NCBI RefSeq assembly: GCF_024679245.1
Contig: NC_090177.1
Location: 21,217,950-21,281,949 of the forward strand
Direction of reading: 5' to 3'
Length of the DNA: 64,000 nucleotides
Source of the DNA: Pseudorasbora parva
Lineage: Eukaryota; Chordata; Actinopteri; Cypriniformes; Gobionidae
A program made the position numbers and the translations under genes. Numbering within the stretch: position 1 is the stretch's first letter; the number at the start of each line of letters is the position of its first letter. This document shows positions 37,420-49,560 of the stretch, piece by piece. The notes under the pieces are model-generated. The model saw nothing but the letters and a program-made list of their open reading frames with translations, was not told the origin of the DNA and made no database searches.

Positions 37420-37719
37420 AGTGATAGTTCAGCCCACAATAAAACAAATTCTGTCATCATTTACTCTCACTCAAGTGAAATTATTTCTTCTGTTGAACAC
37501 AAAGGAAGATATTTTAAAGAATGTTGGTAACCAGACGGTTGACAATCCTTTGAAATCCATAGTAGGAAAAATACTATAAAAAGTCAATAGGGTCCATAAT
37601 CTGGCTGGTGGTTACTAACATTCTTTGAAATATCTTCCTTTGTGTTCAACAGAAGAAAGAAATTCATACAGGTTTGGAACAACAAGTAATGATAACTTTA
37701 ATTTTTTGAGTGAATTGTG
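37420..37719. mobile_element. MITE, AGGGATAGTTCAC family (complete)
   Basis: TTAA (37416-37419) then AGTGATAGTTCAGCCC opens the copy. The inverted arms contain ACACAAAGGAAGATATTTTA and ATATCTTCCTTTGTGTTC. It ends GAGTGAATTGTG then TTAA (37720-37723). Confidence 0.85.
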
Positions 37720-37731
37720 TTAAATTGTTCA

Positions 37732-40435
37732 GCACTGTCTAATGTTGTCAGTTTTTAAAATGTATAGTTTTCATTAACAACATTAATACTGATCGCAACT
37801 AACTAATCTTTTTGTCCTTTTCTTGAACAGTGCATTGTCTTGTGTACACCCCTGTCTTTGTGACTCAGATACTCCGGAGGTTTCCACAATCCTCTTATAG
37901 TCTGAAATAAATCCATGAATCCTCCTACATTCATACATTAATACATCTACTCATACATTCAGCGTTCATTCAACCATTCGTTTCCCCCACACCATCTCTG
38001 CCCCATTTGTTGAATGAATAGAGCTACATTATAAACCTCTTGGTAACATTCTCATTCAGGCTTAGATTTCTTTTGTTGTTGTTGGTTGAAGAGCACAGCA
38101 ACAGCAAAGTCTGTTACGTAACCTTTATTTGAAGTAAACTGCATAGCAGATATTCAAATGTGACCGTTTACTCCTGGTTCAAAGTGTCTGTGACATACTG
38201 TCAGTCAGTGCTATTAGATGTGCTGGTCGTGATGTTGTGAAATGGTAAATTCTTAGCTTGTGAATATTATTTACCTTATGCATAAATATTTTAACATATT
38301 TACTGTTTCTGTAAGAATTATTTATAGATCTAGAGATCATTTTTGTAGTAGAATATTTGCTCATTTCCATTTCAAAATATGTTAAACGCCCTTATGATTA
38401 GGAATGTATCTTTTTACTTAAAGAAACGCATTTATTTGTATTTTGCTTTTTAATTTCACTAGAATTAATTTTAATGAATAAGGAAAAGTAGTATTGAATT
38501 ACTCAAAAGTCTGTATTAAGTTAAATTGTACTTAACTGTTGCTTCCTAAATTACGTTTTTTCTTTCATAAAAAAAAAGCCAAATGCATATATTTTGGCAG
38601 AGGTGTGTATTTTTTATTTGATTAAGTCTATTAATATAAATCTATCTAATCTATTAATCTTTTGAACTAGGTGCGTAAAATAGTTACACTGAGGATTTAA
38701 GGACAAAAATGTCCCCTTTAAAACCCATTACATTTTTAATCCAAGGTTCATTTAATGATAAAATGATGCAGTCTGTGTTAATATGCTGTCATTCTGTTGG
38801 CAAGGCTTCCAAATATAAACTTATTCATATTTTTTTTACCAGATGGAACCATTTTCTTTTGGCCTATAAAACAAATACTTCTGCTGTATTATTGTAATTA
38901 AATAATATAAATTATGCTGTTTTAATTGTGTGGGTGTGTTGGTATGGATGTCAAAATGTGGTTTGTGTAATTGTATGTGCGCACCTGTGTGTTTACATGT
39001 ATGTGTTTAATGTTTGAAAGGATTTACTTTTTTTTTTTTGACTGTTCTGCAAATCACAAACCCCACTGCTGTGAATAAAATTAAAGCTTTGCTGGCATCT
39101 AATAGAAGAAAAATCTTACTGAAAGCTCATTTGTTAAGATATCAACTTCATAGTTGGAACACAGCTTTATGGCTTTGATTTTCTAGCATTTTTTCATGTT
39201 TTATGAAATGTAATTTTTTTTCTATAAACAAAATTGTTCATAAATAGTTTTCAGAAACTAAAAGCTTTATAACTTTATTGTTAAAGGGTCTTATTTAAAA
39301 TTAGACCAAACTTAAGTCTGTCCTTATCTTAAATTTTTATTTTAATTTTTTTACATGGACATGTTTGCCTTCTAAGAACCTCGGAGTAATTATATTAAGA
39401 TGACACACAAGGGTTCGACTCCTATCATGACCATGTAAAGCCACTAAACGGGGTAACTTTCACACAATGCTCCTAATGATAGCAGAAAGGCACATGATGT
39501 AACAATCCCATGTGTACACGGAGCATTATGCCATAATCCCATCACTTTGTAGATTTTTTTTTGTACCGCTGAATTAATATATAAGTGCATTAAACAAAAA
39601 CAAAAAAAGCATAATATTTCTGCTTTTAGACTCTTAAAAACATGTACCATGATTGGTTTGCCTCGTATTTTGTCCGTGTAGCATACCTTGCAATGAACCC
39701 AGAACCTTCCTTTTTAGATTATTCACGTTTTTGACCGGAAATGTTCGACAGTTTATTTTTGTTGGCGCAGAGGAATTGTCTTTTGAAATAAGAAAAGCAC
39801 AATGTGATAGCATTAGATTGCTCAGCTGGAGTCTTACCACCCAAGGCCTGAGGCTCTAATCTCCCTCTTTTAACCTCCCCTCTTCATGTTAAACACGGTA
39901 GACTCCTCTGCGACTGAAGGCTAAACCTGGATTTGCCTAACTGACTAGATATCGCATGGTTCCTCTGTGTGTGAGAGGTTTGGAGCTGTGGATGAAAGGA
40001 TATTGTTGATGGTATTGAGTTAAGCATGCTGTAATTGGTGTTTTCAGCTTGCGTTATTAGTGTTTACCCTATTTAACTGCTACACCCTAGAGGACATGGC
40101 TGTATGTAGCACAGCAGAAGTAGGTGGGTGTTACTGATGCGCCAGTGACAGGGAACATAAGCGAGTGGTTAGCAAGTGTTCTGTCAACTACTAGGTCCTT
40201 TTTGGTGTGATGTCATGATTATCGCAGACATGGGAAATTGTGTAGCGTTTGGCTGTTCCTTTAAAGTCTGAAGATCTGATGGCTGCCTTCTTCCTTCCTC
40301 CCATGAGGCGCAAACATGGCTGCTCAAATTTTGAGGCCAGTTGTCATGTTTTCTTAACACCCCTCACACTCGCTTACTAGAAGTCTTATATATTTTTCTT
40401 TTTTACCTTTTCTTTCTGTTATTCACTCTTATTTA
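37732..40435 (+). other. lrp1 intron 1, mostly AT-rich, no gene
   Basis: No exon or clear transposon end was recognised. 39840-40340 is less AT-rich and unique-looking. Confidence 0.45.
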
Positions 40436-40819
40436 TACTACCGTTCAAATGTTTGGGACTGGTAACATTTTGTTTTTGACAGAATCTCTTATGCTCACCA
40501 ACTCTCAGCTTGTGTGTGTGTATGTATATGAATACATCATTTTTTTTTTATAAATGTAATTTCTTCCTGTGATGTCATAGCTGATTTTTTTTTAGCAGCC
40601 ATTAATCCAGTCGTCAGTGTCACAAGATCATTCTAATATGCTGATTTAGTCCTCAAGTAACATATCTTATTATTATCAATTAAAAACAGCGGTGCTTTAT
40701 TTTGTGAAAATCATATACATTTAGTCAGGATTCTTTGAATAAAAAGTTCTAAAGAACTGCATTCACTTTAAATAGAATAAATTTTAATGCGTCCTTGCAG
40801 AATAAGTTTCAGCCCTAAT
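40436..40819 (+). repeat. Common teleost repeat (ACCGTTCAAATGTTTGGG)
   Basis: It begins ACTACCGTTCAAATGTTTGG and continues with TCTCTTATGCTCACCAA, AGCAGCCATTAATCCAGTC and GTCCTTGCAGAATAAG. It is the same family as 24730-25080 and 44519-45960. Confidence 0.8.
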
Positions 40820-40823
40820 TTAA

Positions 40824-41243
40824 AAGAACTATGTAAGAAATGTATTTTAATTCATCATAAAATGGCCCTGATATGTCACTAGACATTTCGAAATCATGTT
40901 AATTTCAAATACTTATATCACTGACAACAGTAGTCCGGCCAGGATATATTCATTTAAAAGTTGTTGTTTCCGCCCTCAACTGATGATGATTTTGACATGT
41001 TGTGTTTTAGCCTTAAGCTCCACCCTCCACCTATCGACCAATCACAAAGTCAGTAGTGTTTCTTCATCCGGGTTGCCAGATCTGCTCTAGTTACCACAGC
41101 TGCAGATACAAACGTTCCTGCTGGATCCTGCAGCCTATCTGGCAACCTCCAGTCAGGGGGAGGGGGAGAGGGATACACCGCACTATAGTCATTTGAAAGT
41201 GATTGCAGTACCAGTTTTGGCCACAATCTTACATACACTTTCT
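40824..41243 (+). mobile_element. TTAA-flanked MITE, copy 1 (420 bp)
   Basis: The ends are TTAA (40820-40823) then AAGAACTATGTAAGAAATG, and CTTACATACACTTTC then TTAA (41244-41247); both ends share an inverted TATGTAAGA word. The interior includes AACAGTAGTCCGGCCAGG and CATCCGGGTTGCCAG. A near-identical copy lies at 56867-57284 in the same orientation. Confidence 0.88.
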
Positions 41244-42859
41244 TTAATCACCTAATTTTAAAAAAAAAAAGAAAAGAAAAAAGATTTTAACCTCCAGTGA
41301 CCCAATGGTGTAGTTGTGAGTGAATAGATTTCTTGTGAATAATGTTTTGGCTGCACTCTTCTGCAAAATGAAAAGTAAATGGGAATAGGAACCACACTAT
41401 GTTGAAGTTTCACACATGTAAAGCATGTTAAAATAATTACATATGACTTGTGTGCTATATATTCCACATCTTGTGATCAATCAATCAAAGGGCAATCAAT
41501 TTTCTTTTTTTGCCCTTTTAGGAGCTCCCTTTTTGTTCAGCTGATAAAATCAAATTAATATGGGGTTGGAAGGTGTAGGGGTTTAATAAATCATGACACA
41601 TCGTTTTTTTTGAGGTGACATGACCTTTTAAGAAACCATTCTCCTCTCCATCCTCCTCATATTCCAGAATCCAGATGACCTCAACTCATTGAAGCTTTTG
41701 TCTTGTGTTTTAACGGTCCTCACCATTGCTCTCATCTGGCTCTCAGAGAACTGCTCATGTGAAAGCAATAAAACTCCAAATGCTGTCACTAAAGACACAC
41801 CTAGAGCTGTAACTATGCATCTATGCATAATAGTTACTCATCCTGAAGGTGGACAGCAGTTGCTAGAAATGTACAATTGGCAGTCATGAAAATGACATGG
41901 GGCCTTTATTGTGCCCTGACTTGTAATCAGTCATTGTGTGGTTTATATGAAATGACCGGTATTAGAAAAGAAACAGGTGTTCTGGGGACATCAAACCTGC
42001 TGTAATAGTTTGATGGGTAGTTTACACCTGGGAACTTGCCTGGGCAGCTCCTACAATCTCTAAATCCTGTTCATTGAGCCATGTGTCAAATATAAAATAA
42101 ATGTTGTAGGCCTAAGACTAGAAACCCTTTGTGATAACTTTGTGAATGCAACAAGTTTAACTGAAAGGAAGACTAAGCAAACAATAACTACATGCTATGT
42201 TAAAAGAGAATCAGTTGATCAATATACAATGAACAGCAGGGTGACAGTGCGGAGGAGAAGGGCGGGTGTATAATACACATTAGTTGTCATTAGCCATAAG
42301 AAACTAGGTTTTTTAAGATGGGTGATAATGAGGGAACATCCAAATAGACATCATCTCCCAAGCCGAACACCAACTGCCAAGCTTGTCCTTCCAGTTTCAA
42401 ATCTCTGATAAATATTTAGCTAATCTAGACCGCCTACACAACCTGGTATCTGGAAGCCATCTTTAAGATTTTGGGATGTTCACTCCATATAAAAATAACT
42501 TAAAAACGAACTTGCAAATCAGACCTGATTTATTTGCTCATTAGAGAATATAACTTATTGGGATTGGATATGGCAGCCTAGGTAAAAAATATATTAAATT
42601 ATTAGCCCTCTATAAAATATTTTATTTTTCAAATAGATCCCAAGTGCTGTATAACGGAGTAAATATTTTTAATTTCTAAACAATAGTTAATAAGAATTTG
42701 AAGTGTTTTTTTTTAATATATAAATAGTGCTAGTGTCTTGGCAGTTGTTGTTGGGTCTTTAGAAACCTTTCTCATAGTTGTCTTTCCAAAGTGTTTAAAA
42801 TGTTTCGCTTTCTGCCTCTGCCAGTCTTGTGTTCCACCGTGTGGGTCTCTTCAAACTTC
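41244..42859 (+). other. lrp1 intron 1, no gene
   Basis: Mixed unique intron. The two opposed frames near 41630-41890 overlap each other and resemble nothing known. Confidence 0.45.
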
Positions 42860-43335
42860 TTGAGAATTACTTCTCACGGCAGTTCTTGACACTTGAATAT
42901 GCTTTAATGAACGTATCCTTCTCCTTTGTGAGCATTCAAAATTATTTTGCTCAAATTTAAACTAATTTCTTTTGTCTTTGCCGTGATGACAGTACATATT
43001 ATTTTACTGTTGTGCATACTAATCCTCAGCTTAGATTGCAATTTAAAGGTTTAAATGGTTAAATATGTAAGTCATTGGATAACTGGTTTGTCCCGTAGCC
43101 AATCAAACAGATCATTTCTTAAGGGGGCTAATAATGTATATATTTTTAAAATATTTTTTTATAAATATTATTCAGGCAAATTGAGATCCAATAATGATTT
43201 CTCCAGAGGAAATATATAATAAGAAATACTGTGTTAATTCCATTACTCTGTTAAACATTACTTATTTATGTTTAATAAATATATATTTGACAAATAATTT
43301 TAATTTGGGGGCTAATAATTTTAACTTCAGCTGTA
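42860..43335 (+). mobile_element. DNA-transposon relic (GGGGGCTAATAATTTTAACTTC)
   Basis: It contains TTTGCCGTGATGACAGTAC and GGTTTAAATGG, and twice GGGGGCTAATAAT (43122 and 43308). The final AATTTTAACTTCAGCTGTA is a terminal sequence very common in zebrafish-group DNA transposons. The left end was not found. Confidence 0.65.
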
Positions 43336-43937
43336 GCAGTTTAATAGGCCTTACCTTTGCAAACATGGGTACATACACAGTTAGCTGTTGTATATATTAG
43401 GGGTTAATGAATCCAGTTTTTCAAGGTATCATTATAAAACATACAGAAGGAAGATCTTTATATAAAGACCAGGCAGAAAATTAGCAGAAATTAGCATATC
43501 TTTTGGTCAGAATGATCAATGGGACTGACCACTTTACATGTGAGCAGTAGGCCAGTGCATGGTGCCTTGTTATTCACAGAGCTCTCTTATTCTACGGCCT
43601 TTTTCTACGTTTCAAATGAGGTGGACCCCCGACCTGCTCAGTGTGGTGTTCCTCCAACAGGTCACTGGGCTGTGTTTGACATTGGGTCTCAGCATAGAAA
43701 CAGAGCTCTACATTCAGAGAATGTAGCCTAATTGTTCTTCCCTTTACCCTTATGTTAACCCATATCCCTTCCCAGGGGTACTGCAGTATTGTGCTGAAAA
43801 GGTGGCAAAATGCAGTGGGAACAGCGGGAAAATGCAGCTTGTTCCAGAAGATTTTTCCAACTTTCTCCCTACTGGCAGTGACTTAATGGTGGATGTTGCT
43901 GAGCTGATGTATTGTGGGTTGTAGTCAGTGCTCTTAA
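43336..43937 (+). other. lrp1 intron 1, no gene
   Basis: Short unique stretch. No transposon end or exon was recognised. Confidence 0.45.
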
Positions 43938-44438
43938 AGGGTTAGTTCACACAAAAATGAAATTAGTCATTAATGACTCACTCTAATGTTGAACTTCCGC
44001 GTTTGTTTTCAAACCTCAAATAAAGATTCAAACGGTCATTAATCAGCGTATTGATTCATGATTTGGATCGCGTGTCAAACTGCTGAAATCAGATGACATT
44101 AGGGATCCAAATCATGAATCAATACGCTTATAAATGACCGTTTGAATCTTTGAGGTTTGAAAACAAACACAGAAGAGAAGACAATGCTGAATAAAGTCAT
44201 AGTTTTTGCTTTTTTTGGACCAAAATGTATTTTCGATGCTTCAAGAGATTCTAATTAACCAACTGATGTCACATATGGACTACTTTGATGATGTTTTTAT
44301 TCCCTTTCTGGACATGGAAGGTATAGTGTGCATACACTTAGATATACGCTGTCAGACTAACTATAAAATATCTTAAACTGTGTTCCGAAGATATGAGTCA
44401 TTAATGACATCAATTTCATTTGTGGGTGAACTAACCCT
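43938..44438. mobile_element. Foldback MITE, AGGGTTAGTTCAC family (501 bp)
   Basis: TTAA (43934-43937) then AGGGTTAGTTCACAC opens the element, and GTGGGTGAACTAACCCT then TTAA (44439-44442) closes it. Inside, AACGGTCATTAATCAGCG (about 44030) and CGCTTATAAATGACCGTT (about 44128) begin inverted arms of about 55 bp. Confidence 0.88.
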
Positions 44439-44518
44439 TTAATGCCCTAAGATTATAACTGGATTGCGTAATTGGCCTTTTGAAAAATCTGATTGTGTAT
44501 TGCTGTTAAAAAAGTAAT

Positions 44519-45960
44519 TTCAAATACATACACAGTACCATTTAGAAGTTTCTGGTTGGTAAGATTATTAATGTGTTTGAAAGATGTCTCTCATGCTCAC
44601 CCAGACTGCATTTATTTAAAGCTGCAGTCTGTAGTTTTTCCTCTTTGTCGCCATCTCTGTTTAAAAACTGCAATTGCAGTTTTTCACGGAATTATCAACT
44701 TTACGTGAGTTGTGCCTCAGTCGGCACAGTGCGGAGGAATCCAGTATATGAGGAGACTGTGCAGCTTTCATTTACCGCGCCGGTGACTCTACTGTTTGAA
44801 AGTATGACTGACATAATAATGCCACCTGGACAGGTAAGTAGCTAACATCCACTTTTGTTCTGACCAACTAAGGGGGAAAAAGCATTGCAAAAAATCACGA
44901 TGATTAAATCTGACGATCGTTTATTATATTGCATCAAACCATGCAAAGTATACTTTTCCCAAATGTTAATGTTAACATCAGCAATGCATGACTACATTTA
45001 ATGTTCATTAGAGCTAACGTTACCAGTAGTTCAGTTTCCATTTCTGTGCAATGTGGAGTAATGTTAAAGGGGGAATTGCTTTCTCTCAGAGCTAGCACAA
45101 AATAATGGATGTGTAGCAAAACGAGGAAAGCACAACAAAGAAAACTCCGTAATGCAATGAATTATGCAATAAAGTGTGCTACTGTTACATAGCCTAATTC
45201 AATAATTGAAATTTCTTACCTGTCCAGCAGGGAGAAAGCTGAAAAACCCCTTCAAAACACATAGTTCATGCCACCTTTAAAAGCCCTTTTTATCCTTATT
45301 TTCGCATTGGCCTGGTTGAAGTCTCTTCCTTCTGTAGCCTCTCTGAATCCGAAGACTTTTGCATTTTACAACGGCTGAATCAGACATGGAGCATTATAAC
45401 TTGCTAACCAGGACTCCTTCTTTATGTGTACACACGTGATGCAATGACGCAAATATATGCTAGAAATTCCTGCGGAAATCCACTAGTACTGGAATTAAAA
45501 ACATTATTACTAGCTTACTGTTGGAAATCGAGCTACGGTAAACAGATAGTTTTGAACACTGGCTGGTTATGTACTTGCTCAAATGTATTTTGAATGATTT
45601 TTTACGCCAAAAAGTTACGGACAGCAGCTTTAATGAAAAATAAAGTAAAACAGTAATATTGTGAAATTATTATTATTACAATTTAAAAATAACTTATCTA
45701 TTTGAGTATATTTTAAAATGTAATTTATTCCTGTCATGACAAGTCCAGTCTTCAGTGTCACATAATCTTTTAGAAATCGTCTAATATGTGGATTTGGTGC
45801 TCAAGAAACATATTATCAATGTTGCAGGAAACAGTTGCTGCTTAATATTTTTTTGTGGAAACTGTGAGACTTAGGCTTCTTTAATGAATAGAAAGTTGAA
45901 TAGAAAAAGAACAGGATTAATTAGAAATAGAAATCTTGTACCATAATAAATGTCTTCTCT
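44519..45960 (+). repeat. Common teleost repeat, split by a TTAA element
   Basis: The left part has GTACCATTTAGAAGTTTCTGG and TGCTCACCCAGACTGCATTT. The right part resumes at 45629 with TTAATGAAAAATAAAGTAA, then CCAGTCTTCAGTGTCAC and GGTGCTCAAGAAACATATT. It is the same family as 40436-40819. Confidence 0.85.
44620..45628. mobile_element. TTAA element (AGCTGCAGTCTGTAG), about 1.0 kb, nested
   Basis: TTAA at 44616-44619 and at 45629-45632. The inverted ends are AGCTGCAGTCTGTAGTTTTT and AAAAAGTTACGGACAGCAGCT. Removing it and one TTAA rejoins the host repeat word GCATTTATTTAATGAAAAAT. There is no transposase frame. Confidence 0.88.
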
Positions 45961-46970
45961 ACCACTTGATTTATTTAATCAATGCACCCTTGCTGAATGT
46001 AACATTGCTGAGCTTGATTTTATTCCGAAATTGGAGTTCGATTATGTAATTTACACACTGCGCTTGGCTTTTACTGTCACCTGCAGGTCTGTGAGGCAGA
46101 CGGACATTCCTAAAGGGAGGAGAGAAGTGCAAGCTGATGAGAACCAGCCTTGCAACTGATCTCTTTTGTTCTCTTTGTCTTTCCATCATTTTTTTCCCTC
46201 TCTCGGTGCAAGATTTCTCAGTTTTTTGGGCTAAAACTTCTAATTACAAGCGAGGAATTATTCAGGAATTTCCCTTAGAATGCATAACCGAGAAATAAAA
46301 GTTATGTAGTTATGAAGCAGCGTTCGGGGAAACTTCCAGAAATTGTCTGCACTGTAATAAGAACCACCCTAATATAATTGTCATTTTGAGCAAAAATTTC
46401 GACTCCGTTCCAAAATTCCATTGTGGGCTCCAAAGACCCGAGTTAAACCCGAGAACTTGCCTTTTACGAGCCCATATCCTCACAGAGGACGAGTCTGCAG
46501 ATGAAATCAATTAAAAGGTGCTGGAATGTGTGGCCAAGGCCTGGAGCTCATTTGAAGGGGCGGTGCGTTGTTCAGGGGGGGGGAAGCAGAGACTGAGGGG
46601 CTGAAAGTGGGTCACGCTTCTCACAGCTGGCCTCACTGTCGCCACGACATAGAAAGATAACAGCAGCTGGCTACACTGGGGGAACCCTAGATGAGATGAG
46701 CCCTGGAGGTCTTTCTCCCTTTTCCTCTCTGCTTCCATTGTGGTTTTATTTTTATCACTCACCACCCACAACTCAGTATTGCCTTTCTTTCATTTCAGCC
46801 AAGATTAGCTTGAAGTTGAACTTCTGATGATTTTGTGCGACGTGGATCACGCGAGCTCCTCGACGCATGCGCACGATTTGTTCTGCCGTTGAAAACTCTA
46901 CACTGTTTACACTGTCAGGCGGAAGCCTCGAGTAACAATATTCAGTCATCCTCATTTTTTTTTTTCAGTA
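45961..46970 (+). other. lrp1 intron 1, GC-richer unique stretch
   Basis: 46440-46780 is GC-rich and unique-looking. It could be regulatory DNA. The minus-strand frames here resemble no known protein. Confidence 0.4.
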
Positions 46971-47177
46971 AATCATTACTATTGGTCAAGCTTCACATCT
47001 GTCATTGGGTTTTGCAAATATTTAACCAATGAAAAATATTAAAAAGAGGTTTTGACTAAATCTCATAACTCCATTAGAACCTCAAACTGTTGGTAAAACC
47101 TCATAACGCCACAGCTCCTCCATCATGAATGAAGAGCTGCACACATTTTGGACCATCTCTTCTTGTTCGCAATGCTT
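46971..47177 (+). repeat. Interspersed repeat, copy 2
   Basis: Shares TTTGCAAATATTTAACCAATG, CCTCATAACGCCA and TTTTGGACCATCTCT with 19351-19549, in the same orientation on the plus strand. Confidence 0.65.
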
Positions 47178-48895
47178 TGTCTACATATTGTACTGGTATT
47201 AAAGGAAATAAATAATATAAGAAATGTATCTTAAAAAATGAGCCAACTAGGTGATTGTTGGCCCATTTGGACTTATAACAAACCACATTGAGCAAATAGG
47301 TTGAGGTTTAGTAGTGTCTTTTTTCCCCCTGAGTGCATTTCCAATCTGATACCCCGCACATTCCAGGTATTCACTGGTCAAATATTGTTGTTAATGCACC
47401 AAAATGTACATTTATCAAAATTACAAGGCAACATTTCTTTTTGTCTATTTTAATACTGTGTCTCAATGAAACTAGGAGCAAGTCCAAGCAAACGTACCAG
47501 AGATAAACAAAAGTCTTTGTAAGTTCAGTGTGTCAAAGTGTCTTGGGAGTATTGTTTTGGAATAAACCAGGAGGGTGTTCACAATCTAAATCTATATCCT
47601 GATTACAGCCCCAAAGCAGCAGTACATGTGTACGTGGCTGCATGTTGCTATTTGTTAAAGCATGCTGGTTCCTATTTGCTTCCATCCAGTGTTTTTCCCA
47701 CTGCCTGTAAAGCAGATACTTCCTTGAGTGAAAAAAGTATGGTGTGCCTTCCATTCAGCTCTCAGCCTGGAGGGTACGGGTGAACATTGAACGACGGTGA
47801 TGTATGAATGATTGGTTTTTAGCCTAATTTCTTCGGAATTTCCATCTCATTAGAAACTGGCCCCATTTTGCAGAGTTGTTCATGAAAATTAACATCAGAG
47901 GACAAACTTTAGAGAAAAGATCAATTTTTTTTAACCTGTGAATATGCCTGGATGTAAAACACTCCTGTCATTTTTAAATGCCCAAGACAAAGCGCTAATG
48001 AATGAGAGGGAAGTTTCTTCCGTGTTGGCCGGTCTTCTGGCTGGCTCCCATCCCTTGTGGAAACAGCATTTGTTATAACGGGACTATGGCATTTCGAATG
48101 ACTGCAGTGGGATGTTGGGTTGCTTGGCTCAAGGAGTCCTGGCCGATGCACCTTTTTGGGATGCTCCTGATGTTTGCAGTTGGGTGCAGGCCCAGAGGAA
48201 CAAATAAAGGCCTTCTTCATTCCCCACCATAGACTCCGATGCTCTGAAATGATTAACAGTCCCCCTTGATTTGCACCTTCAAAAACTTGTCAGTAGTTTG
48301 GCTGTGCGTTTGGAAAAAAACAGGGGTCTGAATTAACAATCCACATCTCTGTCTGAAATATTTGTGCACTTTCAATGAAGCCAAGCTCTGTGGGAAAAGT
48401 TGCCTGTGTACTCGGTTCCCCCCAACGACCCCAAAACCTCCAATTAGAGTCACACACTCTCCTCGCGGTCACTCGCTACTGCTTTGTGATCGTGTGTTAA
48501 ATTTAGATGCTGAATGTTTTTAGTGTTGCTTTTTATGTACAGTCGGTGGCCTGAGTGATGAGCGTGCCCTAGTCTGGTTGAAAGATTTAGACCTTAGGAA
48601 AGCAGAGTCCCATTGATGGCTATAATCATTTAACACTTTAATGGGACGAGCTTCGTGTTATGAGAAAAAATACAGATAGATGAATATATCTTTCAGTATT
48701 TGGTAATTTGGTAAGTTTTTGTTCGTTTTTATTTTGTTCATTTGTTGTCGTTTCAATTTATTTGTTTTTTGGTTTAGTATTTTAGAGCTGCCAACGTTAA
48801 TGTGGTATCATTTTAAAAAGGTTCAAAGATGATACATTTCTGTGTTATCTCTGTCTATTGCCATGTTCACATGTACCGGTAATACCGTGAAGGTT
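47178..48895 (+). other. lrp1 intron 1, mostly unique
   Basis: 47560-48480 is GC-richer and free of recognised repeats; several opposed frames overlap here without homology. Possible regulatory DNA, no gene called. Confidence 0.4.
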
Positions 48896-49560
48896 TCAAG
48901 TAGAGGTGCACCGATTGCGTTTTTCTTGGCCGATTCCGTTTTTTTTTTTTTTTTTTTGTAAGTGTGTGTGTGTATATATATATATACACACACATATAAA
49001 CAAGTAAAAAGTAAAAAGAACAAATTTCAAACAACAGGACAAATAAATGCTATAGAATAAATAGATATGAAATAAAAACAAATTATTAATTTGTTTACAA
49101 CATTAGGGTCCTATGAAAGGTTTGTTTTTTATTTCTGTGTTTTAGTTTTTCTGGTAGTCAAAAGAAGCCATAAAACAATTTATTTTTAATCATTTTTTTG
49201 GATCAGTTTCTGTGTATATGCTATAGTTTCATGAAGTGACTCTCAGAGCAGCCATAGAGAAGTTTGTGTTTGTGATAACACTGAGCGTCATGTATGCTTT
49301 GTGTGTGTGTGTTATAAATGTATTTGCGTGGCATTTATTAGCACAACATGTAGGATTCATATTTAAATAGTTTCCTTACGTTTTAATATTCACAGACACT
49401 AGTCTATATCACAATGTGAATTAAGTTTACTGACCTACATTTAATTTATTCATCGAAAGTTTTACAAATTCCGTGTTATACAGTTAATTTCCGTTTTTAC
49501 AACTGGATTCCATCTGTTTTTTCTGTATCGTGAAAATCATGAAGCCCTGGCTTAATAATG
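48896..49560. repeat. Repeat-like block starting AGAGGTGCACCGATTGCG
   Basis: AGAGGTGCACCGATTGCG is a common fish transposon end. It is followed by a 17-bp poly-T and a (GT)n(AT)n(AC)n run at about 48961-48996 that can fold on itself. The other end was not identified. Confidence 0.45.

Noticed and set aside
47921..48232. Opposed frames of 76 and 99 codons
   Set aside because: Both strands are open over the same GC-rich stretch. Neither resembles a known family, so a nested gene is not supported.
48961..48996. Palindromic GT/AT/AC run as a regulatory hairpin
   Set aside because: It is simple-sequence DNA; self-complementarity follows from the dinucleotides and has no further support.
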